Notes: generated by a model not told the origin, from the sequence alone. 64,000 bases of DNA from JAAYYM01 sp964631375 (GCA_964631375.1 CAZVYQ010000003.1:1-64000), one strand, 5' to 3'; shown: positions 24,089 through 32,883, counted from the stretch's first letter. Numbers and translations: made by a program.

Positions 24089-25427
24089 GTAAATCACTCC
24101 TTATCTGCCCTTTGTGCCGCATGATTCGATATATTTCTCCGAGATAAGAAAGCGAACCAAATGCTATAATCACCGACTCTTGATCCCCTTTTGGATCTTC
24201 GGCTAATAGCAGAGCCAATTCAACTGCTTCCTCTACACTGTCTGCAGCTGTAACTCTGTCGTGAAAGTGCCGTACTGTCTCTGCCAGAGACAATGCGGGT
24301 AACGCCCTTGTATTATGAGGAGTCGCAACCGTTATGATATCAGATGCATACTGTACAGTTATTTTGCAGATCTTTTCATATTCCTTATCCTTCAATACAC
24401 CCATTATATAGATAATTTTTCGATTTGTAAAATACAATTCTATAGACTCGACAAGCCTTTTGGCGGCATCCTCATTATGTGCACCATCAACGATCATAAG
24501 CGGACTTGTACACACTACATCAAATCTCCCCGGCCATATCGTATGATCAAATCCTCTTCTTAACTGATCATCTGTGATTCGATACCCTATCTTCCTTAGC
24601 TGTTCCACAGCATCAATCACCAGAGCAGCATTATCGATCTGATATGTTCCTGGAAGAGATATGCAGATATTCTCATGCTCCTTATATGAAAACACTTGTT
24701 TCTGAATGGAATACTCTATTTGAACTGCTTCTTCAGGCTGTGTCATAACAAATGGAACTTGTTTTTCCCTACATGCACTAGTAATCACATTTATGATACT
24801 TTGATTATTCCGTGGATCTCCTGTATTTGGTTTCATAAAGACTGCTCTGCAGCCTGACTTAATAATCCCGGCTTTCTGTTCTGCAATGGCGGCTAACGTA
24901 TGCCCCAGATATTCCGCATGATCCATACTGATGGATGTTAAAATTGCAAGATCAGTAGTCTGAACAATATTTGTAGCATCCTCTTGCCCACCCATTCCTG
25001 TTTCCAATATCACAACATCACAACGCATCTGTGCAAAAAACAAAAAGGCAAGAGCCGTCTCAATCTCAAAAGCAGTCGGATGTGGTAAGCCCTCAGCTAC
25101 CATAGCCTCTGCTGCTTCTGAAATCTCTTCCATATACCTCGCATAGCGTACTTCACTGATTTTTTTCCCATTGAAACGGGCAAATTCACGATATTCACAT
25201 ACCGGTGGAGAATTATAGATACCTGTTCGATAGCCTGCCTCTCGTAGGATAGAATCAAGATAGACCGAAACCGAACCCTTACCATTCGTTCCGGCGATAT
25301 GAATGAACCTAAGAGAATCCTGTGGGTGATTGAACCGGCTCATTAGATTCTTAATAGTATCCAATCCTGGAACACTCCCGTATTTCACTGTATCTTCTCT
25401 ATATTCTAACGCTTCCCGATAATTCAT
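24066..25427 (-). CDS. folC: Folylpolyglutamate synthase / dihydrofolate synthase
   Basis: A 453-residue Mur-ligase-family enzyme adding glutamate to folates. IHIAGTNGKGSVSVYLDSIL is the P-loop, LETGMGGQEDATN and SISMDHAEYLGHT are conserved folate and ATP-site motifs, and VDGAHNEDAA marks the C-terminal domain. It is first in the folate operon, with AGAGG upstream of ATG 25427 and a promoter at 25477-25505. No folA or pab genes are present in the window. Confidence 0.95.
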   Translation of the reverse strand: MNYREALEYREDTVKYGSVPGLDTIKNLMSRFNHPQDSLRFIHIAGTNGKGSVSVYLDSILREAGYRTGIYNSPPVCEYREFARFNGKKISEVRYARYMEEISEAAEAMVAEGLPHPTAFEIETALAFLFFAQMRCDVVILETGMGGQEDATNIVQTTDLAILTSISMDHAEYLGHTLAAIAEQKAGIIKSGCRAVFMKPNTGDPRNNQSIINVITSACREKQVPFVMTQPEEAVQIEYSIQKQVFSYKEHENICISLPGTYQIDNAALVIDAVEQLRKIGYRITDDQLRRGFDHTIWPGRFDVVCTSPLMIVDGAHNEDAAKRLVESIELYFTNRKIIYIMGVLKDKEYEKICKITVQYASDIITVATPHNTRALPALSLAETVRHFHDRVTAADSVEEAVELALLLAEDPKGDQESVIIAFGSLSYLGEIYRIMRHKGQIRSDLHGRQRKD

Positions 25428-25476
25428 AGAAATACACCTCTAACTTTACGATATACAGTTCGATCTGTTTCGCTTC

Positions 25477-25505
25477 ATTTTAAACCATTTATCATATGTT
25501 TACAA
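25477..25505 (-). promoter_or_regulatory. Promoter of the folate operon
   Basis: On the minus strand TTGTAA (25500-25505), a 17-nt spacer and TAAAAT (25477-25482), 49 nt before the folC start. Confidence 0.6.
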
Positions 25506-25607
25506 CTCCATACCGTTCTTCTACCGAATACGACTTCGGCAGAGCGAAAAGATTGACAGCATTCGCTGCGAATAGAAACGAGGAATCATACACATACTGA
25601 TCTTACC

Positions 25608-26006
25608 ATGAGAAAATTTATACTATGTGGCACACTTGGCTGGTGCCTGGAGATCCTGTTTACAGCCATCGAATCCTTTCGAAAACGTGAACTCAAGCTA
25701 AAGGGAAACACCTCGATCTGGATGTTTCCGATCTATGGCCTGGGCGTCCTCATATTACCATTATACAATTTGATGCGTAACAAGAGCCCGGTATTTCGAG
25801 GAGTTTTATATGCGATTGCAATCTATATTGTAGAATTTCTAACAGGTTCCTTTTTAAAAGAGCGATCGTTATGCCCATGGGATTACAGTCATTCAAAGTG
25901 GAACATCAAGGGAATCATACGATTGGATTATGCCCCTGTATGGTTCTTTACAGGCTTAATCTTCGAACGAATACTACTGTTATCTAAGAAAAAGAACATC
26001 CAATGA
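25608..26006 (+). CDS. Putative membrane protein of the CmpB/PF06541 type
   Basis: A 132-residue integral membrane protein with about four helices: LCGTLGWCLEILFTAI, WMFPIYGLGVLILPL, VLYAIAIYIVEFLTGSFL and APVWFFTGLIFERILLL. The WMFPIYGLG, E.LTG.FL and CPWDYS...WN motifs are those of the PF06541 family, often labelled as putative ABC transporter permease without proof. No Shine-Dalgarno is visible before the ATG, so the start is less certain than others. The stop lies within a bidirectional terminator stem. Confidence 0.75.
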   Translation: MRKFILCGTLGWCLEILFTAIESFRKRELKLKGNTSIWMFPIYGLGVLILPLYNLMRNKSPVFRGVLYAIAIYIVEFLTGSFLKERSLCPWDYSHSKWNIKGIIRLDYAPVWFFTGLIFERILLLSKKKNIQ

Positions 26007-26028
26007 AATCTGTTTTCATTAGATGTTC
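25994..26028. terminator. Bidirectional terminator
   Basis: Arms 25994-26008 and 26014-26028 pair with one mismatch (GAACATCCAATGAAA / TTTCATTAGATGTTC). T-rich sequence follows on both strands, serving the converging genes ending at 26006 and 26057. Confidence 0.75.
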
Positions 26029-26056
26029 TTCTCTTTCATCAGATCAGTATATATTA

Positions 26057-26431
26057 TTAATCGATATCTGAAACATCAATATCGCCACCGACACCTATAT
26101 CCAGTGTGTTAAGTGTACGACGTTTTCTTCTGTCCTCTTCTGATTTTTCCAAAATGTAATTCTTGATCTCCTTAGAATGACGGATGTGTTTTAATATAAT
26201 TTCCTTATCTGTTGTATCACCTGTAAAACAGATGACGGTTCCAAGTCCAAACATTCTCTCAATTAAGCTGGTCTCAAGCTTTACGTCCTGTACCTTATAC
26301 ATGTAGCAGTCATTTTCCACTGTTTTGAACAATCCCGTATCCACAGTCAACATGGTGTCCTCTAATGTATACTTCGTAAATGTCCATGGTAATCCCAAAA
26401 AAAGCCATCTCTTTCTCTCTACGTATCCCAT
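26057..26431 (-). CDS. Bacterial PH domain protein (YdbS-like)
   Basis: A 124-residue protein with a bPH_2-type domain: FTKYTLEDTMLTVDTGLFKTVENDCYMYKVQDVKLETSLIERMFGLGTVICF has the alternating strand pattern and the I..V..V...R..G.GTV core of this family. No membrane helix of the longer YdbS proteins is present, so it is a short form. A charged tail (RRKRRTLNTLD) follows. ATG 26431 has GAGGAGG upstream. Function unknown; members are thought to bind proteins or lipids at the membrane. Confidence 0.75.
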   Translation of the reverse strand: MGYVERKRWLFLGLPWTFTKYTLEDTMLTVDTGLFKTVENDCYMYKVQDVKLETSLIERMFGLGTVICFTGDTTDKEIILKHIRHSKEIKNYILEKSEEDRRKRRTLNTLDIGVGGDIDVSDID

Positions 26432-26471
26432 TGCATTTCCTCCTCATGAGTGGTATCATTTGTTAATTTTC

Positions 26472-26523
26472 AGTATAAAACATTTTCTTCTGTATTGCAA
26501 AACATTCTTGAATCGCATATAAT
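26472..26523. promoter_or_regulatory. Divergent promoters sharing one palindromic -35 hexamer
   Basis: TTGCAA at 26495-26500 equals its own reverse complement. Rightward it is 17 nt from TATAAT (26518-26523), for the nitroreductase gene. Leftward it is 17 nt from TATACT on the minus strand (26472-26477), for the PH-domain gene. Both arrangements are near consensus. Confidence 0.75.
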
Positions 26524-26585
26524 AAAACTGTTTAGAGCCACGTATCATGACGATAACAACGTATTCAAGAAGGAGGGTAATATTA

Positions 26586-27125
26586 ATGCAGACTTTAGAC
26601 TGTATCCGTGGAAGAAGAAGTATCCGTAAATTTACAGACGAACCAATCTCCCATGAAGTGCTTGAAAGAATTATCGAAGCAGCTTCCTATTCTCCATCCT
26701 GGAAAAACACTCAAATTGTTCGCTATATTGCAATTGAGAGCAAAGCATTAAAGGACAAAATTGCAAAAGAATGTACCTCCTGCTTCGTATATAATGCCAA
26801 TACTATGAATGCAGCCCCAATGCTGATTGCTGTCACTGTTTTAAAAAACAGATGCGGCTATGAACGTGATGGCTCTTTCACCACTTCCCGTAAAGATACC
26901 TGGCAGATGTTTGATGCCGGTATCGCCAATCAGACATTTTGTCTGGCGGCTCACGAGTTTGGACTCGGGACCGTCATCATGGGTATTTTTGATGATTCAT
27001 TGGCTGAGGTATTGGAGATCCCGGAGGATCGAGAATTAGTGAATATCATTTGTATCGGACATCCTGCAGAAACACCGGATGTTCCAAAAAGAAAAACAGT
27101 AGATGATTTACTCATCTATAAATAA
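26586..27125 (+). CDS. Nitroreductase family FMN-dependent oxidoreductase
   Basis: A 179-residue flavoprotein. LDCIRGRRSIRKFTDEPISHEVLERIIEAASYSPSWKNTQ is the N-terminal FMN-binding signature (R-R-S-x-R). The C-terminal part FCLAAHEFGLGTVIMGIFD and CIGHPAETPDVPKRKTVDDL completes the fold. It should reduce nitro compounds, quinones or similar acceptors with NAD(P)H. I chose ATG 26586 with GGAGGG 8 nt upstream; in-frame codons further up lie in the 5' leader. It has its own promoter and a terminator. Confidence 0.9.
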   Translation: MQTLDCIRGRRSIRKFTDEPISHEVLERIIEAASYSPSWKNTQIVRYIAIESKALKDKIAKECTSCFVYNANTMNAAPMLIAVTVLKNRCGYERDGSFTTSRKDTWQMFDAGIANQTFCLAAHEFGLGTVIMGIFDDSLAEVLEIPEDRELVNIICIGHPAETPDVPKRKTVDDLLIYK

Positions 27126-27135
27126 CGGTAATCCC

Positions 27136-27170
27136 AAATCGAAGATAATTTATTTTATCTTCGATTTTGT
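27136..27170 (+). terminator. Intrinsic terminator after the nitroreductase gene
   Basis: Perfect 13-bp stem AAATCGAAGATAA (27136-27148) / TTATCTTCGATTT (27155-27167), 6-nt loop. It lies between the nitroreductase stop and pyrB; the T-run is short and broken by G, so some read-through into pyrB is possible. Confidence 0.65.
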
Positions 27171-27211
27171 ATGATACGACAAATTATAAACCCGAAGGGA
27201 GAGATTTTTTC

Positions 27212-28132
27212 ATGAGACACTTGATGAGTCCACTTGATATGACAGTGGAGGAACTCGACAAACTAATGACACTGGCAGATGATATCCGATTAAATCCGGA
27301 CAAATATGCTCATGTGTGCGATGGCAGGATTTTAGCAACCTGTTTTTATGAACCAAGCACCAGAACCAGACTCAGTTTTGAATCTGCCATGATGCATCTG
27401 GGAGGAAAGGTATTGGGCTTTGCTTCTGCCGACTCCTCCTCTGCTGCAAAGGGTGAGAGCGTGTCAGATACAATCCGTATGATCTCCTGTTATGCAGATA
27501 TCTGTGCAATGCGTCATCCTAAGGAGGGAGCTCCTATGGTGGCCGCATCCAAGTCTCGTATCCCGGTGATCAATGCCGGAGATGGAGGGCATCAACATCC
27601 CACTCAGACCTTAACAGATCTGCTAACCATTCGTTCTCTCAAGGGACGTCTGGGAGATATGACCATTGGCCTATGTGGTGATCTCAAGTTTGGCAGGACA
27701 GTTCATTCTCTGATTAATGCACTGATTCGATACCCCAATGTAAAGTTCGTCTTCATCTCTCCACAGGAGCTGCGTATTCCGGATTACATACGCGAGGATG
27801 TTCTCGGAAAGAACAATATAGAATTCAAGGAGGTGGTTCGCCTGGAGGAAGTCATGCCTGAACTCGATCTCCTCTATATGACCAGAGTACAACGGGAACG
27901 TTTCTTTAATGAAGAGGATTACGTCCGTCTGAAGGATTTCTACATCCTCGACAAGACAAAAATGGAATTGGCCAAGGAAGATATGCTTGTTCTGCACCCA
28001 CTTCCGAGAGTCAATGAAATCTCTGTTGAGGTAGATGATGATCCACGTGCTAAATATTTTGAACAGGTACAGTTTGGGGTTTATATTCGAATGGCACTGA
28101 TCCTCACACTGTTAGAATTGGAGGTGGCATAA
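27212..28132 (+). CDS. pyrB: Aspartate carbamoyltransferase, catalytic subunit
   Basis: A 306-residue enzyme joining carbamoyl phosphate and aspartate, the committed step of pyrimidine synthesis. FYEPSTRTRLSFESAM is the carbamoyl-phosphate site, GDGGHQHPTQTLTDLLTI the second active-site motif, GDLKFGRTVHSL follows, and VLHPLPRVNE binds aspartate. ATG 27212 (MRHLMSPLDMTVEELD) has AGGGAGAG 8 nt upstream. The regulatory-subunit gene follows by 2 nt, so the holoenzyme is of the E. coli class B type. Confidence 0.96.
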   Translation: MRHLMSPLDMTVEELDKLMTLADDIRLNPDKYAHVCDGRILATCFYEPSTRTRLSFESAMMHLGGKVLGFASADSSSAAKGESVSDTIRMISCYADICAMRHPKEGAPMVAASKSRIPVINAGDGGHQHPTQTLTDLLTIRSLKGRLGDMTIGLCGDLKFGRTVHSLINALIRYPNVKFVFISPQELRIPDYIREDVLGKNNIEFKEVVRLEEVMPELDLLYMTRVQRERFFNEEDYVRLKDFYILDKTKMELAKEDMLVLHPLPRVNEISVEVDDDPRAKYFEQVQFGVYIRMALILTLLELEVA

Positions 28133-28134
28133 GT

Positions 28135-28563
28135 ATGTTGAATGTAGGAAAAATAGAAGAAGGATTTGTGCTTGACCACATCAAAGCAGGTAAAAGCATG
28201 GCAATCTATCATCACCTGAACCTAGACAAGCTGGACTGTACGGTTGCCATCATCAAGAATGCAAAGAGTAATAAAATGGGGAAAAAGGATATTCTCAAGG
28301 TGGAATGTGATATTAATATGCTGGATCTCGACATCTTGGGCTTCATTGATCATAACATCACCGTCAATGTTATTAAGGATGGAGAAATCGTAGCAAAAAA
28401 GGATCTGGTACTACCAAAACAGATCACAAATGTGATCAAATGTAAGAATCCCCGCTGTATCACTTCTATTGAGCAGGAGTTGGCACATGTATTCATCCTA
28501 ACTGACGAAGAAAACGAGATCTACCGTTGCAAATATTGTGAAGAACACTATACTGCCCAATAA
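28135..28563 (+). CDS. pyrI: Aspartate carbamoyltransferase, regulatory subunit
   Basis: A 142-residue regulatory chain that binds nucleotide effectors and holds catalytic trimers together. The N-terminal allosteric domain includes GFVLDHIKAGKSMAIYHHL. The C-terminal zinc domain has all four Cys ligands (C103, C108, C132, C135: CKNPRC and CKYC). It sits 2 nt after pyrB, whose 3' end supplies the GGAGG. Confidence 0.96.
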   Translation: MLNVGKIEEGFVLDHIKAGKSMAIYHHLNLDKLDCTVAIIKNAKSNKMGKKDILKVECDINMLDLDILGFIDHNITVNVIKDGEIVAKKDLVLPKQITNVIKCKNPRCITSIEQELAHVFILTDEENEIYRCKYCEEHYTAQ

Positions 28564-28576
28564 GACTTGATTCCAT

Positions 28577-28620
28577 AAGAAAACAATCCTGCCAAGGATG
28601 TCAAGGATTGTTTTCTTTTA
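28577..28620. terminator. Bidirectional terminator between pyrI and the AraC gene
   Basis: Arms 28577-28590 (AAGAAAACAATCCT) and 28604-28617 are perfect complements; T-rich tracts follow rightward and leftward. It contains the AraC gene stop. Confidence 0.8.
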
Positions 28621-29509
28621 TTTTTCTGTACTCATTTGGTGTGACTCTCATCAATGTCTTAAATGTTTTTCCAAAGTAACTGCTGCTAAAAAATCCGGTC
28701 ATATATGCTATTTCAGCCGCTGTCTGATCAGTTTCCGACAAAAGCTGTGCTGCACGTCTAATCCTATAATTCAGTACATACTGAAATGGTGACAGACCCA
28801 GGGACTTTGAAAAGCAACGACTACATTCTCGTTCGCTGATCCCTACAGCGGCGGCAATATCCTTTAGCTCTAACTTCTCCTGATAATGTGTATGTATATA
28901 GGTTAGCATCCCTTTGATACGTCCCTCATCAACTCCCGGCAGCGAATTGCTTTTCTGAATAATGTCTCTGTTTTGTATGGAAAGAATGTGAAACACCTCT
29001 GTGATTGCCTTTCTTACCTCATATTCATACCCATATTCTTCACTGTCATATGCTTGATAAGCATCATATAAAAGTGCTCTGATCTTCTCCCCCGGATCTG
29101 TTTGATCATTAAAAATAATGTATGGGAGTTCCTTGCATTTTGATAAAGGTGTTAAATACTTTTGGGCATAAATACTATCGTATCCGCCACTGATGAACAA
29201 CGGAGAAAATACCTGTGCACGATAAACTCCCTGCTCACCGTTCCCCTGCTTAACAGCATGTAAAACGTTAGAATTGATAAAAACTGCTTCTCCGGTCTTC
29301 AGAGTCAGAATTTCATTCTGAATATTCATTTCAACAGATCCCAGAATCAACGATGAACATTCGAATTCATCATGCCAATGCCATGGCACCTCTTTACACA
29401 GGTATTGATTAATATCTGCATAATAGGAAGCATAAGGAAACATCGCATCTCCATGCTTTGTAGACTCATGAAAATCTGCATCTACCTCAATCCTTGTAAC
29501 AATCCTCAT
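28601..29509 (-). CDS. AraC family transcriptional regulator with cupin sensor domain
   Basis: A 302-residue regulator. The N-terminal cupin-like domain has WHWHDEFECSSLILGSVEM and GEAVFINSNVLHAV, as in sugar-sensing AraC proteins. The C-terminal ~100 residues carry two helix-turn-helix units: LELKDIAAAVGISERECSRCF and TAAEIAYMTGFFSSSYFGKTFK, ending TPNEYRK. ATG 29509 has AAGGAGGAG upstream. There is no adjacent sugar gene, so its target is unknown. Promoter at 29706-29734 leaves a leader of nearly 200 nt. Confidence 0.88.
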   Translation of the reverse strand: MRIVTRIEVDADFHESTKHGDAMFPYASYYADINQYLCKEVPWHWHDEFECSSLILGSVEMNIQNEILTLKTGEAVFINSNVLHAVKQGNGEQGVYRAQVFSPLFISGGYDSIYAQKYLTPLSKCKELPYIIFNDQTDPGEKIRALLYDAYQAYDSEEYGYEYEVRKAITEVFHILSIQNRDIIQKSNSLPGVDEGRIKGMLTYIHTHYQEKLELKDIAAAVGISERECSRCFSKSLGLSPFQYVLNYRIRRAAQLLSETDQTAAEIAYMTGFFSSSYFGKTFKTLMRVTPNEYRKIKENNP

Positions 29510-29705
29510 CTCACTCCTCCTTGTCTCGGCACCCATCAATATCTGTATTGTCACTTGTTCACAAATCATTTGGCTCTGATACAGGCTGTTCTATCACTTT
29601 ATTGCCGCATCTGTCATTATGTCGCCAAGCAGCGCATATAAATGTCCTGATTATTATATAATTAGGCGTAATATTGGCTTTTATTATGACATCTTCCGCT
29701 ATATA

Positions 29706-29734
29706 ATTATAGCATAAAGAGGAACATACAACAA
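29706..29734 (-). promoter_or_regulatory. Promoter of the AraC-family gene
   Basis: On the minus strand TTGTTG (29729-29734), a 17-nt spacer ending in TGC (extended -10) and TATAAT (29706-29711). A TATAAT on the plus strand at 29703-29708 overlaps it and may serve the rightward gene at 29791, with a poor -35. Confidence 0.65.
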
Positions 29735-29790
29735 GATGATCAAGACGTAATTTACAAGCCAACATTTCGCACCAAAAGGAGGCGTATCTT

Positions 29791-30042
29791 ATGACAATTT
29801 ACAACATTGATGACCCAAAACAATTTCTTAATATCCTTTCAACCTGCAGCGGCAAAATTGACCTGATCGCAGACAATGGACTTTTTGTTGAGATTAAGCC
29901 GGCAGGCCTACCGGTTACCGCCCTTGTACGAATGCTTTTATCCTCCCAAATTGACAAGATTAATCTTTCGTTCAGGCAAAAGGAGGATGCACAAAAGGTT
30001 CTGAATTACATTATGGGAATGAAAAGAAAACAGGCGAGTTGA
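29791..30042 (+). CDS. Small protein of unknown function, possibly HPr-like
   Basis: An 83-residue protein with a good AAAGGAGG site and a terminator right at its stop, so it is a real gene. The pattern CSGKIDLIADNGLFVEIKP, then ALVRMLLSSQIDKINLSF and EDAQKVLNYI, recalls HPr-fold small proteins of Clostridia, but the phosphorylatable His and Ser positions are not evident, so this is only a fold-level suggestion. Confidence 0.6.
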   Translation: MTIYNIDDPKQFLNILSTCSGKIDLIADNGLFVEIKPAGLPVTALVRMLLSSQIDKINLSFRQKEDAQKVLNYIMGMKRKQAS

Positions 30043-30060
30043 ATGCTCGCCTGTTTTATC
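30027..30060. terminator. Bidirectional terminator
   Basis: Perfect 12-bp stem AAAACAGGCGAG (30027-30038) / CTCGCCTGTTTT (30045-30056) with a 6-nt loop holding most of a stop codon; T-runs on both strands. Confidence 0.88.
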
Positions 30061-30093
30061 ATTCGAAAAAGTATGAACTCTATCATGATGAAC

Positions 30094-31230
30094 TCATGCA
30101 CCACCAAGCTTGGCTGAAAAATCTGCCATAGCCTCAGAAATCTTAATATTTTGCGGACATACCTTTTCGCAACTTCTACATGCGATACAGGCACTTGGCT
30201 GCTTCTCCTCCGGCACTGCCATCAACGCCATAGGTGCCAAGAAGCCTCCACCCGTAAAGCAGTGCTCATTGTAGAGTTCGATCAGGTTCGGAATATCCAG
30301 CTGTTTCGGGCAATGGCTGACACAATAGTGACATGCAGTACAGGGAAGTGTTGCTTTACCAAGCATACCTGATGCAATATCTGCCAGTGCAGTCATTTCT
30401 TTTTCATTCAGTGGCTTAATGCTCTCATAGGTTGCCAAATTCTTTTTTAACTGCTCCATATCAGACATACCGGACAATGTTACAACAACATGCGGAAGCG
30501 ATTGTAAAAAGCGAAATGCCCATGCCGCCACTTCTTCATCCGGACGTAATGCCTTGAGTATTCCCTCATTTTCTTCTGAAAGCATTGCCAGTTTCCCACC
30601 ACGTAACGGCTCCATAACCCATATCGGCAAATGATATTCTTCGCATAACTCCATCTTACCTTTTGCATCCTGAAATGTCCAATCCAGCCAATTAAGCTGT
30701 ATCTGACAAAACTCCATGTATTGACCATAGGCTTCCAAAAAGCGTCTCATAACATCACAACTTCCATGTGCTGAGAACCCAAGATGCTTAATCCGTCCAT
30801 TTTCCATCTGCTTGAGCACATATGGCATAATGCCGTACTGCTCATCCAGATATTCGTTTATATTCATCTCACAGACATTATGAATGAGATAAAAATCAAA
30901 ATATTCCATTCCAGTCTTCTCAAGTTGTTTTTCAAAGATTTCTTCAACCTTATCCATATTGGACAGATCATATCCCGGAAACTTAGTTGCAATATAATAA
31001 TTCTCTCGTGGATACTTACACAGTGCTTTTCCAACAACGGATTCGGAATTACCGTCATGATACCCCCATGCAGTATCATAGTAATTCACTCCCTGCTGCA
31101 TGGCATAAGCAATCATATCCTCGGTTGCCGCCACATCAATCACAGCATCATTTCCATTTACAACAGGCAATCTCATGGTGCCCATACCAAGAGCTGACAG
31201 CTCCAAGTCCTTAAATTTGTTGTAGATCAT
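30094..31230 (-). CDS. Aldo/keto reductase with C-terminal ferredoxin domain
   Basis: A 378-residue oxidoreductase. Residues ~1-280 form an AKR TIM barrel: GMGTMRLP, the catalytic YYDTAWGYHDGNSE, and a LIHN strand. The C-terminal ~90 residues carry two 4Fe-4S clusters, CTACHYCVSHCP and CIACRSCEKVCP. This fused form is common in anaerobes, where the clusters probably pass electrons from ferredoxin. ATG 31230 follows CAGGAGGG. A MerR regulator gene lies immediately upstream on the same strand with a MerR-type promoter, so the AKR is its probable target. Confidence 0.92.
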   Translation of the reverse strand: MIYNKFKDLELSALGMGTMRLPVVNGNDAVIDVAATEDMIAYAMQQGVNYYDTAWGYHDGNSESVVGKALCKYPRENYYIATKFPGYDLSNMDKVEEIFEKQLEKTGMEYFDFYLIHNVCEMNINEYLDEQYGIMPYVLKQMENGRIKHLGFSAHGSCDVMRRFLEAYGQYMEFCQIQLNWLDWTFQDAKGKMELCEEYHLPIWVMEPLRGGKLAMLSEENEGILKALRPDEEVAAWAFRFLQSLPHVVVTLSGMSDMEQLKKNLATYESIKPLNEKEMTALADIASGMLGKATLPCTACHYCVSHCPKQLDIPNLIELYNEHCFTGGGFLAPMALMAVPEEKQPSACIACRSCEKVCPQNIKISEAMADFSAKLGGA

Positions 31231-31307
31231 AATATCCCTCCTGTTACTTTCCATAAACTCCAAACAGCTCAAAAATCCTAGTCCTGTGATTCTTAGGTTG
31301 TCACTGT

Positions 31308-31685
31308 TCAATCCCAAGTCAGTTTTCCGGTTTTCACTGCTTTCTCATACCTACTGATCTTGTAATCCAGACGTTCCAACATCGTATCAATCTGTTTTCG
31401 TTGTTCCAGAAGTGTCTCTCTCTGCTCTTTCAGTAGATTGAAACGTGCTTTGATCGTTTCATCACCCTGCTGGTAAAGCTTCAAGTACTCAATCATAACT
31501 TCCACCGGAAGTCCGGCACTCCTCATACAAAGAGCAAGTTCCACCCAACTCAGATCCTCTTCATGATAATCTCTGATTCCTCCTTCAGTTCTGGTTACAG
31601 GCGGAATCATTCCCACTCGTTCATAATACCTGAGTGTATCAGCTGAAATACCATATTTCATACTAACTTCTTTGATGGTCATCAT
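31308..31685 (-). CDS. MerR family transcriptional regulator
   Basis: A 125-residue regulator. The N-terminal winged HTH is MTIKEVSMKYGISADTLRYYERVGMIPPVTRTEGGIRDY, with wing YHEEDLSWVELALCMRSAGLPVEVMIEYL and a coiled-coil dimerisation helix (RFNLLKEQRETLLEQRKQIDTMLERLDYKI). There are no metal-binding cysteines after the helix, so it belongs to the non-metal group near AKR genes. It precedes the aldo/keto reductase by 77 nt. Its own promoter carries the expected operator (31742-31759), so autoregulation is likely. Confidence 0.93.
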   Translation of the reverse strand: MMTIKEVSMKYGISADTLRYYERVGMIPPVTRTEGGIRDYHEEDLSWVELALCMRSAGLPVEVMIEYLKLYQQGDETIKARFNLLKEQRETLLEQRKQIDTMLERLDYKISRYEKAVKTGKLTWD

Positions 31686-31732
31686 GAATCACATCCCTTC
31701 TGAAAGCATCACTCTGATCGATCGATATGATC

Positions 31733-31763
31733 ATCATATACCTTGGAGTTTACTCAAAGTCAA
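31733..31763 (-). promoter_or_regulatory. MerR-type promoter with 19-bp spacer and operator dyad
   Basis: On the minus strand TTGACT (31758-31763), a 19-nt spacer and TATGAT (31733-31738). Within the spacer is CTTTGAGT-AA-ACTCCAAG (31742-31759), a dyad matching 7 of 8 positions. The over-long spacer plus dyad is the hallmark of MerR activation by DNA untwisting. Confidence 0.88.
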
Positions 31764-31837
31764 GAGTTATTTATAAGTCCTCCCTAAAATGTAATAGTTA
31801 ATTCATGTTTCACTGTTTAAAATCGTATAAACATCTA

Positions 31838-32776
31838 CTATATAATTCTCAGCCAGAGCTCCATACCGGTAGTGGAAGGAGAATGACTTGCATAACGTTC
31901 TGCACAAAATATATCTGTCTGTAGATGATGATTAGGAAGCCATTTCTGATAGACATATCGTTGGGCTTTATAAAGTGCATCCATAACAAGTGCTTTGAAA
32001 TTCTCTGCTTCAAAAGAACATACAACATATTCTCCTGTTGGAAGTATCCAGGCTGTCTCCCGATCTGATGCTGTGGTAAACTCTCCGGAAGTCATTCCAG
32101 CTGACTCCTGTTCTCTATCCTTTCTTCCACCCGCAAAGTAACAGAAGCAACCCTCAGTTGTGCATGGATGTGCTACTCCTACTTCTTCTGCATCAATTGA
32201 TAGCCCCGCAATTTTGCATTTCTGATCATGAAACTCATTCCAGAGTGCATCCAACGGATCAACGCCGGATTCCGTTCCCAGCCCCTCTACAAACTGAACC
32301 GGCATTTCCTTCTCAAACCCTATAAATTGAATTGGTTCAGTAACTGATCTTCGATTAATCTCTAATACAATACCATCCGTTATTAATGGTACTCCTTCAT
32401 CGATCAGAACATAATGCAACAACAATTCCGGTTTCGTCATAAAGTTAAGTGCCACAGGACACTTACGATACTCGTCCGGTGTCATTCCAAAGGTATCCTT
32501 GAAGGTTCTTGTAAAATGTTCATGTGATGAAAATCCTAATTCCACTGCTATATCAAGGATTTTCTCATCCTTTTGCAGCAGGCGATCCGCTGCCTTTGCC
32601 ATACGACGTAATCGGATGTATTCTCCAACCGGTTTTTTCACCAGTCTGCTGAATAATCGTTGGTAATAGAACTGCGATAAAGCCGCCATCTTGGCAAGCT
32701 TTTCAATATCAAGTTCTTCCTCCAGATGTTCCTCAATGTAATCTACTGTTTTCTGTACCTGCTCCCATGCATGCAT
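31838..32776 (-). CDS. AraC family regulator with GyrI-like effector domain
   Basis: A 312-residue regulator with the DNA-binding domain first (residues ~5-105: VDYIEEHLEEELDIEKLAKMAALSQFYYQRLF and ILDIAVELGFSSHEHFTRTFKDTFGMTPDEYR) and a C-terminal GyrI/SOUL-type ligand domain (GIVLEINRRSVTEPIQFIGFEKE to the end). This arrangement is that of Rob/TipA-like small-molecule sensors. ATG 32776 has GGAGG 8 nt upstream. Its target is unknown; neighbours are redox enzymes and other regulators. Confidence 0.88.
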   Translation of the reverse strand: MHAWEQVQKTVDYIEEHLEEELDIEKLAKMAALSQFYYQRLFSRLVKKPVGEYIRLRRMAKAADRLLQKDEKILDIAVELGFSSHEHFTRTFKDTFGMTPDEYRKCPVALNFMTKPELLLHYVLIDEGVPLITDGIVLEINRRSVTEPIQFIGFEKEMPVQFVEGLGTESGVDPLDALWNEFHDQKCKIAGLSIDAEEVGVAHPCTTEGCFCYFAGGRKDREQESAGMTSGEFTTASDRETAWILPTGEYVVCSFEAENFKALVMDALYKAQRYVYQKWLPNHHLQTDIFCAERYASHSPSTTGMELWLRII

Positions 32777-32883
32777 ATGCAATGCCTCCTCTTATTTTAT
32801 ATTGTAGGTGTTATCTTGATCTTTGTCACCTACAAACATAAGATATCATAGGAAAAGCATTCTCATTTGACTGTGTCTGCCTT

